Shown: positions 5,613 to 11,514 of the stretch, piece by piece
Layout: each line of letters opens with the position of its first letter
Position numbering within the stretch: the stretch's first letter is position 1
Origin: RGIG8767 sp964487395
GTDB lineage: Bacteria > Bacillota > Clostridia > Lachnospirales > Lachnospiraceae
Length of the DNA: 11,514 bases
NCBI GenBank assembly: GCA_964487395.1
Contig: CAZAQH010000064.1
Location: 1 to 11,514 of the forward strand
Direction of reading: 5' to 3'
The notes under the pieces: generated by a model
What the model was told of the DNA's origin: nothing
Seen by the model: the letters and a program-made list of their open reading frames with translations, nothing else
Database searches by the model: none
Translations under genes and position numbers: made by a program

Positions 5613-6957
5613 TGTTTATCTCTCCTATCAAATCATATTCATTTGATTCTGTAATGTTAACGGTTACAATATCCCCTGTCATCAGTTCCCTATCGGAATG
5701 AATAAAAACATATCCATCCACATTGGGGGCATCTTTATATGTTCTGCCAATAAATACATTATCCTGTGGCAGTTTACCTTCTACTAGAGCTTCAAGCTGC
5801 ATTCCAACCATTTCCTCGGCTTTTTCAAATGCTATCTTTTGCTGTATTTTCATAATATCGTTTCTACGTTTTTCTTTTATAAAAGGAAGTATTTGTCCCT
5901 TCATTTTAGCTGCTGGGGTATCTTCTTCCATTGAATAAGTAAAAACGCCCAGTCTGTCAAAACGCATTTCTTTTACAAATTTCATTAATTCCTTATGATC
6001 TTTTCCTGTTTCCTGTGGGAAACCTGAAATTAATGTCGTTCTAAGACAGATATCCGGAACTGCTTCACGTAATTTACCGATAATATGACGTAAATCTGCC
6101 TGATTGGTCCGTCTTCCCATTCGTTTCAAAATCGTATCCGATGCATGTTGAATCGGCATATCCAGATAATGACATATCTTGGGTTCTTCTTTTATAACTG
6201 CAATTAATTCATCCGTAATTTCTTCCGGATAACAATATAAAATTCGAATAAAAGATACGCCGTCTATTTGACAAAGCTTTCGAAGTAACTGTGGCAGGCT
6301 TTTTTTACCATACAAGTCTACTCCATAAACGGTAGTCTCCTGTGCAACCAATATCAGTTCTTTGACTCCGTTTTCTGCCAGTTCTTCTGCTTCCTTTATC
6401 AGTGTCTCCATCGGAACCGACCGATAATTTCCTCTGATTTTGGGAATAATGCAATACGTACATTTTTTATCACAGCCCTCGGCTATTTTCATATATGCAA
6501 AATGTCCACCGGTTGTTACCATTCTTTTTTTACCGGCAATCGGGACTTCATTAATATCTTTAAAATAATTATGAACTTCGCCACTAAGCACTTCTTTTAT
6601 TGCACCTGCTATTTTATCAAATGAGGTCGTTCCAAGTATGGCATCAACCTCAGGAATTTCTTGTTGAATTTCTTCTTTATAACGCTGTGCAAGACATCCC
6701 GTAGCTAGTAATGCTTTAATACTGCCTTTTTTTCTTAATTCTGCCATCTGTAAAAGTGTATTAATGCTTTCCTGTTTGGCATCCTTAATAAAACAGCATG
6801 TATTTACTACTACTACATCTGCCTCATTTTCATCATCCGTAATTTCAAAGCCTTCTTTACCCAGCATTCCAAGCATCATCTCGGAATCTACCAGATTCTT
6901 ATCGCAGCCCAAAGAAACAAATAGTACTTTCACTCTCTTCTCCATTTCCATATGCAT
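5596..6957 (-). CDS. rimO: RimO, ribosomal protein S12 methylthiotransferase
   Basis: RimO is a radical-SAM enzyme with two iron-sulfur clusters that adds a methylthio group to an aspartate of ribosomal protein S12. The N-terminal domain has the three cluster Cys (C18 in SLGCDKNLVDSEMM, C54 in NTCCFIKDA, C88 in ATGCLAQRY). The radical-SAM motif CDKKCTYC is at 162-169, and a C-terminal TRAM-like RNA-binding region surrounds EGKLPQDNVFIGRTYKDAP. SLGCDKNLVDSEMM distinguishes RimO from the tRNA enzyme MiaB. The 453 residues are a usual length. The start is uncertain: M1, M3 and M5 are all possible and none has a strong Shine-Dalgarno. It overlaps pgsA by 17 bases and follows an inverted repeat after rpoZ. 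Confidence 0.95.
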   Translation of the reverse strand: MHMEMEKRVKVLFVSLGCDKNLVDSEMMLGMLGKEGFEITDDENEADVVVVNTCCFIKDAKQESINTLLQMAELRKKGSIKALLATGCLAQRYKEEIQQEIPEVDAILGTTSFDKIAGAIKEVLSGEVHNYFKDINEVPIAGKKRMVTTGGHFAYMKIAEGCDKKCTYCIIPKIRGNYRSVPMETLIKEAEELAENGVKELILVAQETTVYGVDLYGKKSLPQLLRKLCQIDGVSFIRILYCYPEEITDELIAVIKEEPKICHYLDMPIQHASDTILKRMGRRTNQADLRHIIGKLREAVPDICLRTTLISGFPQETGKDHKELMKFVKEMRFDRLGVFTYSMEEDTPAAKMKGQILPFIKEKRRNDIMKIQQKIAFEKAEEMVGMQLEALVEGKLPQDNVFIGRTYKDAPNVDGYVFIHSDRELMTGDIVTVNITESNEYDLIGEINNEFTK

Positions 6958-6964
6958 TACTTTA

Positions 6965-6998
6965 AAAAAGAGAAAAACCTACCGGCATTTCTCTTTTT
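6965..6998 (-). terminator. AT-rich hairpin between rpoZ and rimO, possible attenuator
   Basis: Perfect 11-base arms, AAAAAGAGAAA (6965-6975) and TTTCTCTTTTT (6988-6998), enclose a 12-base loop. In minus-strand RNA the stem ends in a run of U, as in a terminator, but the stem is almost all A-U and so weak. It fills most of the 49-base rpoZ-rimO gap and could reduce read-through into rimO, pgsA and cinA. Confidence 0.5.
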
Positions 6999-7006
6999 AG
7001 GAATTA

Positions 7007-7243
7007 CTATTCTTCGTCATCACCGAGAATCTTGATTTGAGACTGATTCAATTCTTCAACTGCAATTGACAGTGGCTTTTTCCCTGCATCTGCGATCAGT
7101 GGTTCTTCGCCTGCAATTAACTGTCTAGCTCTTTTAGAAGTTGCCATAACAATTGAGTATCTGCTGTTTACTACTTTGGCTTCTCCTGGTTCAACCTCAC
7201 TATTTACGACTTTCATTAAATCTGAATAAGATGGATGTAACAT
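7007..7243 (-). CDS. rpoZ: DNA-directed RNA polymerase omega subunit
   Basis: Omega is the small subunit that helps assemble and stabilise RNA polymerase by binding beta-prime. The 78-residue protein starts MLHPSYSDLMKVVN and has the conserved core NSRYSIVMATSKRARQLIAG (26-45), then a short acidic tail ending GDDEE. The ATG lies one base after the gmk stop. Its ribosome site, AAAGGAGAAA, is formed by the last gmk codons, so the two genes are almost certainly translationally coupled. The gmk-rpoZ order is conserved in many Firmicutes. Length and sequence are ordinary for the family. Confidence 0.96.
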   Translation of the reverse strand: MLHPSYSDLMKVVNSEVEPGEAKVVNSRYSIVMATSKRARQLIAGEEPLIADAGKKPLSIAVEELNQSQIKILGDDEE

Positions 7244-7244
7244 T

Positions 7245-7886
7245 TTATTTTTCTCCTTTCGCTAAATCCTGCAATTCATTTCTGATATTATCTATAAATT
7301 TTTCATTACGACCTGTTTTATATTTGGCACTTTGAATGATATGATGCATTTCTTCTACACATGTTTCTAAATCATCATTTATCACTATATATTCATATTC
7401 CTCAATGCCCTGTGCTTCTTCTGTCGCTCTTAAAAGGCGTTTATCAATTACTTCTTCCGTTTCGGTACCACGACCTACCAGTCTTTTTTTCAGTTCACCG
7501 GCATTTGGTGGCATGACAAAAAGTAATAACGCATCTTTAAAGCGTTCTTTAATTTTTAAGGCTCCCTGTATCTCAATTTCGAGAATAACATCCTTGCCGT
7601 CCTGCAGCTGCTGTTCAACATAAGCCTTGGGTGTGCCATAATAATTATCAACATATCTTGCATACTCTATAAGTTCATCCTGCGTGATATGACGTTCAAA
7701 CTCTTCTTTGCTGATAAAAAAATAATCTTTTCCATCTACTTCCATATTTCTTGGTGCACGCGTTGTCATCGAAATAGACAAAGCATAATTATCATATGAC
7801 TGAATCAGTTGTTTCATCAATGTCCCTTTTCCGGCACCTGAAAATCCTGATACTACAGTCAGTATTCCTTTAACTTTCTTCATCAT
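7245..7886 (-). CDS. gmk: Guanylate kinase
   Basis: Gmk converts GMP and ATP to GDP and ADP, supplying GTP and dGTP and feeding into (p)ppGpp metabolism. The 213 residues contain the P-loop SGFSGAGKGT (13-22), the GMP-binding stretch STTRAPR-like SMTTRAPRNMEVDGKDYFF (39-57), DVILEIEIQGA (about 99-109) and the lid GRGTETEEVIDKRL. The P-loop has Phe where many guanylate kinases have Pro (GPSG). The start overlaps remA by 17 bases. Two tandem ATG codons are possible, and the AAAGGG site just upstream is better spaced for the second (7883), which would drop one Met. remA, gmk and rpoZ are packed without gaps. Confidence 0.97.
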   Translation of the reverse strand: MMKKVKGILTVVSGFSGAGKGTLMKQLIQSYDNYALSISMTTRAPRNMEVDGKDYFFISKEEFERHITQDELIEYARYVDNYYGTPKAYVEQQLQDGKDVILEIEIQGALKIKERFKDALLLFVMPPNAGELKKRLVGRGTETEEVIDKRLLRATEEAQGIEEYEYIVINDDLETCVEEMHHIIQSAKYKTGRNEKFIDNIRNELQDLAKGEK

Positions 7887-8130
7887 TTTCCCTTTCTGAC
7901 TGGGCTCTGCTTAAAATCGTCTCTGGAAGTAATGCAGAAAGAACTATTTTGTCATTTTCCATAAATAAAACGGCTTTTGTCTTTCTACCCTGGGTTGCAT
8001 CAATTGCAGTCCCCTTATCCTTGGCACTCTGTACAACACGCTTTATCGGTGCTGAATCAGGACTTACTACAGCTATTATTTTATCGGTGCTGACAATATT
8101 CCCAAATCCAATATGAATAAATTGATTCAT
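7870..8130 (-). CDS. remA: RemA-type DNA-binding regulator (DUF370)
   Basis: RemA in Bacillus subtilis is a small oligomeric DNA-binding activator of biofilm matrix and osmoprotection genes. This 86-residue product has the family core: IHIGFGNIVS (5-14), VVSPDSAPIKRVVQ (21-34), a DATQGRKTKAVLFM segment and the ending KIVLSALLPETI. By alignment from memory, B. subtilis Arg18 corresponds to Lys17 here, and the GRRTRAV loop reads GRKTKAV, so several basic positions are Lys instead of Arg. It starts 12 bases after yicC, with an AGAAAGG ribosome site (8138-8144) that overlaps the yicC stop. It overlaps gmk at its 3' end. Outside Bacillus its targets are largely unknown, so 'matrix regulator' should not be taken literally in this organism. 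Confidence 0.92.
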   Translation of the reverse strand: MNQFIHIGFGNIVSTDKIIAVVSPDSAPIKRVVQSAKDKGTAIDATQGRKTKAVLFMENDKIVLSALLPETILSRAQSERENDEES

Positions 8131-8142
8131 AAAAAAGCCTTT

Positions 8143-9021
8143 CTATTCAATATTCTGTATCTGTTCTCTTACTTTTTCAATTTCAGTCTTTAACTCAATT
8201 CCCTTATTGGAAATAGTAAGATCATTGGCCTTTGATAAAATAGTATTCGCTTCCCTATTCATCTCCTGAGCGAGGAAATCAAGCTTTCTACCAATACTTC
8301 CGCCTTCTAACAGGGTATTTTTAGTAGTCTCAATATGGCTTCTCAAACGAACTAATTCTTCATCTACACATATTTTGTCTGCAAAAATAGTAACTTCTGT
8401 CAAAATTCTGCTTTCGTCTAACTTAGTATCTCCAAGCAGTTCCTGAACCTTATCTGTCAGTCTGCCTTTGTATTCTTCTATAATCTCCGGTGAACGTGAG
8501 GAAATATAATCAACAACATCAAGCATTCCATTTAATTTCAGTATCAAATCATCGCACAAATGCTCGCCTTCTTTGATTCGAGTCTCAACAAATCCTTCTG
8601 CTGCACCTCTTAAGGCTTTTTCTAATGTCTTCCAAATTCCTTCTTCATCAATTTCCACGTCATCTAAAGTAAAGACCTCCGGATATCTCGATAAATTGGA
8701 AACTCTGATATCTTCATCCAGTCCAAACTGTTGTGCCATCTCTTTTAAATATTTCAGGTATTCAGCTGCAACATCTTTGTGGTAAGTAATATTAACATTA
8801 TTCTCGGATGTGTCTTCAAAGGAAATAAATAAATCCACCTTACCGCGCTGCATATATTCTTTCAGCAAATTTCGAATAGAGGCTTCAAAAAAATTAAGCT
8901 TCTTTGGCATTTTAATATTTACATCCAGGTATCTGTGATTCACTGATTTCATCTCAACTGTAATTTTGCGATTTTCATCGCTGACTTCGCATCTTCCGAA
9001 GCCTGTCATGCTCTTTATCAT
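8143..9021 (-). CDS. yicC: YicC/YloC family endoribonuclease
   Basis: YicC-family proteins are endoribonucleases; Escherichia coli YicC promotes decay of the small RNA RyhB. The 292 residues match the family at both ends: MIKSMTGFGR (1-10) and SVNHRYLD (26-33) in the N-terminal domain, and in the C-terminal DUF1732 domain LRSHIETTKN, GRKLDFLAQEMNREANTI and a final EKVREQIQNIE. The ATG is preceded by the purine-rich GGGAAGGGG (9026-9034). It is the first gene after a good sigma-A promoter and is followed by remA after 12 bases, so it leads the operon. B. subtilis has the same yloC-remA-gmk order, with yloA (rqcH) nearby. In Gram-positives its RNA targets are not established. Confidence 0.94.
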   Translation of the reverse strand: MIKSMTGFGRCEVSDENRKITVEMKSVNHRYLDVNIKMPKKLNFFEASIRNLLKEYMQRGKVDLFISFEDTSENNVNITYHKDVAAEYLKYLKEMAQQFGLDEDIRVSNLSRYPEVFTLDDVEIDEEGIWKTLEKALRGAAEGFVETRIKEGEHLCDDLILKLNGMLDVVDYISSRSPEIIEEYKGRLTDKVQELLGDTKLDESRILTEVTIFADKICVDEELVRLRSHIETTKNTLLEGGSIGRKLDFLAQEMNREANTILSKANDLTISNKGIELKTEIEKVREQIQNIE

Positions 9022-9071
9022 GTGTCCCCTTCCCGTCGCATCTTAATCTAGTCGTCCGCGTACTTCCTATT

Positions 9072-9101
9072 ATTATAGTTCAATACCACTGCAAACGTCA
9101 A
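9072..9101 (-). promoter_or_regulatory. Promoter of the yicC operon
   Basis: On the minus strand TTGACG (9096-9101) and a perfect TATAAT (9072-9077) are 18 bases apart. The start would be near 9065, leaving a leader of about 44 bases before yicC. This is the best promoter in the window and probably drives at least yicC-remA-gmk-rpoZ. Confidence 0.8.
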
Positions 9102-9103
9102 GG

Positions 9104-9132
9104 TTGCCTTTCAGAAAAAGGATTGTTATACT
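9104..9132 (+). promoter_or_regulatory. Promoter of rqcH
   Basis: TTGCCT (9104-9109) and TATACT (9127-9132) are 17 bases apart, matching the sigma-A consensus at 4 and 5 of 6 positions. The -35 box is only two bases from the -35 box of the opposing yicC promoter. The start would be near 9139, about 39 bases before rqcH. Confidence 0.7.
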
Positions 9133-9177
9133 GTAAGTTCAAAGACAGCTTACGGACAACGTTCCAAAAGGAGATAT

Positions 9178-10917
9178 ATGGCATTTGATGGAATCACAAT
9201 CGATGCAATTGCAAGCGAACTAAATCACACAATTTTAAACGGACGCTTATATAAAATTGCACAACCGGAAAACGACGAATTAATGATTACAATTAAAAAT
9301 AATGGAACGCAATATCGACTTGTTTTATCTGCCAGTGCATCTCTTCCACTCGTTTATCTGTCAGAAGAAAATAAAATAAGTCCTGTTACCGCTCCTCCTT
9401 TTTGTATGCTTTTACGTAAACATATTCAAAATGGACGTATTGTATCGATTTCACAACCGGATTTCGAGCGTGTTCTTGTATTCGAGATAGAACATTTAAA
9501 CGAGCTTGGTGATGTCTGCCGTAAAAAGCTTATTATTGAATTAATGGGAAAATACAGCAACATTATTTTTACAAATATGGATGATGCCATTATTGACAGT
9601 ATCAAACATATTCCAGCCAGTGTAAGTTCTGTACGTGAAGTTCTTCCAGGACTTCCATATTTCATTCCGCAAACCCAGGAAAAGAAAAATCCTTTAATAA
9701 TAGAAGAAAATGAATTTTTACAGACAGTTTTTTCAAAACATATGGAATGCTATAAAGCAATTTATACTTCCTTTACCGGCATCTCTCCTATGATTGCCCA
9801 CGAAATATGTTATCGCAGCGGCGGTCAGGCAGATTTATCTACTGATGCCCTAAATACGGAAGCACAGCATCATCTGTTTATTGCTTTTGATGACTTGTTT
9901 AGTCAAGTATGCAATGAATACTTTACCCCCGTTACTCTTTATGAAAATGGAGTTCCCATTGATTATAGTTGTGTGCCCATTACTTCCTTTTTACAGGAGC
10001 AATGTGTTGCTTCTGATTCCGTTTCACAACTACTTGCTTCGTATTATCGCGAAAAAGATAAATTAACAAGAATACGTCAAAAATCTGTGGACCTTCGGAA
10101 AATTGTCCAGACTACATTAGAACGAACCGTTAAAAAATACGATTTACAGCTTCGTCAGTTAAAGGACACGGAGAAAATGGAACAGTTTAAAATATATGGT
10201 GAGTTATTGCACACTTACGGCTACTCCATTGAAAATGGTGCAAAATCCGCTGTTGTGACCAATTATTACACCAATGAACCGATTACCATTCCGCTTGACA
10301 GTATGCTGTCTCCAATGGAAAATGCAAAAAAATATTTTGATAAATATGGGAAGTTAAAAAGGACAAAAGAGGCTCTGACTACTCTGACTGTAGAAGTCAA
10401 AGAAGAAATTGATCACCTGGATTCCATTATGACTGCACTTGATATTGCGCAGCGTGAAGAGGATTTAAACGAAATCAAAGAAGAATTAATTGACAGCGGA
10501 TATATCAAACGCAAAGGTCAAAACAAAAAACAGCGTTTTAAAAGCAAACCCTTCCACTACATCACTCAGGATGGATTTCATATTTATGTCGGAAAAAATA
10601 ATTACCAGAATGATGAACTGACATTTCATTTTGCAACCGGCAATGACTGGTGGTTTCATGCAAAAGGAATCCCCGGTTCACATGTAATCATAAAATCGGA
10701 AGGAAAAGAAGTTCCTGATAGAGTTTTTGAAGAAGCAGGCAAACTGGCTGCCCATTACTCTAAAGGAAAAGGACAGGAAAAAGTCGAAATCGATTATACA
10801 TTAAAAAAGAATGTCAAGAAACCTGCCGGTGGCAAACCGGGCTTTGTCGTATATTACACTAACTACTCTCTTATGATTGATTCTGATATTTCAAATATTA
10901 CACAATGCACCGATTAA
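9178..10917 (+). CDS. rqcH: RqcH (NFACT family; FbpA/YloA), ribosome quality control factor
   Basis: RqcH binds stalled 50S subunits carrying peptidyl-tRNA and recruits alanyl-tRNA to add a C-terminal poly-alanine degron; older names are FbpA, PavA and YloA. The 579 residues match the family length. The NFACT-N domain starts MAFDGITIDAIASEL and has ELMGKYSNII (121-130) and EVLPGLPY (154-161). A helical and coiled-coil middle spans about 283-440. The NFACT-R domain has DGFHIYVGKNN (465-475), NDWWFHAKGIPGSHVII (489-505) and KPGFVVYYTNYSLMI near the end. At the position of the functionally important D97-R98 pair of B. subtilis RqcH this protein has E97-R98 (FERV). The ATG follows AAAAGGAG by 4 bases. 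It is a single-gene plus-strand unit, divergent from yicC and closed by a terminator. Confidence 0.94.
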   Translation: MAFDGITIDAIASELNHTILNGRLYKIAQPENDELMITIKNNGTQYRLVLSASASLPLVYLSEENKISPVTAPPFCMLLRKHIQNGRIVSISQPDFERVLVFEIEHLNELGDVCRKKLIIELMGKYSNIIFTNMDDAIIDSIKHIPASVSSVREVLPGLPYFIPQTQEKKNPLIIEENEFLQTVFSKHMECYKAIYTSFTGISPMIAHEICYRSGGQADLSTDALNTEAQHHLFIAFDDLFSQVCNEYFTPVTLYENGVPIDYSCVPITSFLQEQCVASDSVSQLLASYYREKDKLTRIRQKSVDLRKIVQTTLERTVKKYDLQLRQLKDTEKMEQFKIYGELLHTYGYSIENGAKSAVVTNYYTNEPITIPLDSMLSPMENAKKYFDKYGKLKRTKEALTTLTVEVKEEIDHLDSIMTALDIAQREEDLNEIKEELIDSGYIKRKGQNKKQRFKSKPFHYITQDGFHIYVGKNNYQNDELTFHFATGNDWWFHAKGIPGSHVIIKSEGKEVPDRVFEEAGKLAAHYSKGKGQEKVEIDYTLKKNVKKPAGGKPGFVVYYTNYSLMIDSDISNITQCTD

Positions 10918-10954
10918 AAAATGGTACCGGTTAAAAACCCGGTACCATTTTTTT
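10916..10954. terminator. Bidirectional terminator between rqcH and glgA
   Basis: AAAAAATGGTACCGG and CCGGTACCATTTTTT form a GC-containing stem of about 14-15 pairs around an 8-base loop (10931-10938). A-run and T-run flanks give a U tract in either direction. It fills the 35-base gap between the two stop codons and should end both convergent genes. Confidence 0.92.
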
Positions 10955-11514
10955 AATCAATCAGCCAATCGTACATTTCCTGGTATTTTGCTGCTGAGGT
11001 ATACCACGAAAAATCAGCTGCCATTCCTCTGTCAATCATTTTATTCCATTCACGTTTTTTATCATAATAAATATGTTCTGCATATCGTACTGTACGCAGC
11101 ATTTCATGTGCATTGTAATTAGTGAAGCTAAATCCTGTTCCCAAACTCTCGTACTCATTATATGGAACGACGGTATCCTTTAATCCACCTGTCTCTCTTA
11201 CAATCGGAACTGTTCCGTATCGAAGTGAAATTAACTGGGAAAGACCACATGGTTCAAATAGTGATGGCATCAGGAACGCATCACATGCTGCGTAAATCTT
11301 ATGTGACAAAGCTTCCGAATAATAAATATTACCACTTACTTTGTTATTATATTTCCAATCAAAATGACGGAACATATTTTCATAACGTTCCTCACCAGTA
11401 CCTAACACTACAATCTGAATGTTATCCTGACATAATTCATCCATAACATATGCTATTAAATCAAATCCCTTCTGATCGGTCAATCTGGATACAATACCAA
11501 TCATCATGGTTGAT
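10953..11514 (-). CDS. glgA: Glycogen synthase, C-terminal part (cut by window edge)
   Basis: GlgA extends alpha-1,4-glucan chains from ADP-glucose in glycogen synthesis. About 187 C-terminal residues are in the window and the frame stays open through base 11514, so the Met near 11507 is internal and not the start. Recognisable GT-B/GT5 C-domain motifs are IGIVSRLTDQKGFDL, the nucleotide-sugar region with FLMPSLFEPCGLSQL, and the following SLRYGTVPIVRETGGLKDTV, where the EPCGL Glu and the TGGL loop are typical. The tail ends with a YQEMYDWL-type helix. It points toward rqcH and shares its terminator. Other glg genes and the promoter lie outside the window. Confidence 0.93.
   Translation of the reverse strand, partial: STMMIGIVSRLTDQKGFDLIAYVMDELCQDNIQIVVLGTGEERYENMFRHFDWKYNNKVSGNIYYSEALSHKIYAACDAFLMPSLFEPCGLSQLISLRYGTVPIVRETGGLKDTVVPYNEYESLGTGFSFTNYNAHEMLRTVRYAEHIYYDKKREWNKMIDRGMAADFSWYTSAAKYQEMYDWLID

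Noticed and set aside
9131..9155. CTGTAAG/CTTACGG partial dyad near the rqcH start
   Set aside because: The left arm overlaps the -10 box and would not be in the RNA, and as a DNA dyad only five base pairs are perfect.
1..11514. Mobile elements, CRISPR, defence or toxin-antitoxin systems
   Set aside because: Every sizeable frame is explained by a core gene or the one membrane protein. I saw no transposase, integrase, regularly spaced repeats or toxin-like pairs.

Overview
The window is an AT-rich stretch of core chromosome from a low-GC Gram-positive bacterium. Protein sequences and gene order (yicC-remA-gmk-rpoZ, rimO-pgsA-cinA, recA-recX-rny) fit the Clostridia, most likely Lachnospiraceae. 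The phylum follows from RemA, RNase Y, RqcH and a Bacillus-type LexA operator; the family-level placement is inference from overall sequence character. I see no transposase, integrase, phage gene, CRISPR array, tRNA or rRNA, and no clear sign of recent transfer.

Layout. From 9021 down to 1 the genes run on the minus strand. A sigma-A-type promoter (9072-9101) starts a tightly packed series: yicC, remA, gmk, rpoZ, then an AT-rich inverted repeat, then rimO, pgsA, cinA and an unrecognised membrane protein that ends in a strong terminator (2559-2595). A 343-base gap follows. It holds a candidate distal promoter, two abutting small hairpins, and a recA promoter with two LexA boxes. recA, recX and the start of rny (RNase Y, cut by the window edge) complete the left side. 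On the right, rqcH (9178-10917) runs on the plus strand from a promoter placed back-to-back with that of yicC. It ends in a hairpin shared with the convergent, partial glgA.

How the genes work together. The window combines RNA turnover and translation quality control (YicC, RNase Y, RqcH, RimO), nucleotide and transcription basics (Gmk, RpoZ), lipid synthesis (PgsA), a nucleotide-repair or competence-associated protein (CinA), SOS recombination (RecA, RecX), a biofilm-type DNA-binding regulator (RemA) and glycogen synthesis (GlgA). In Bacillus subtilis, yicC-remA-gmk-rpoZ and pgsA-cinA-recA-rny are two separate clusters; here they are joined into one co-directional block.

I found no convincing new multi-gene system. 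The least-explained items are the membrane protein between cinA and recA, the possible long recA leader, and the small dyads at putative transcription starts and gene junctions.
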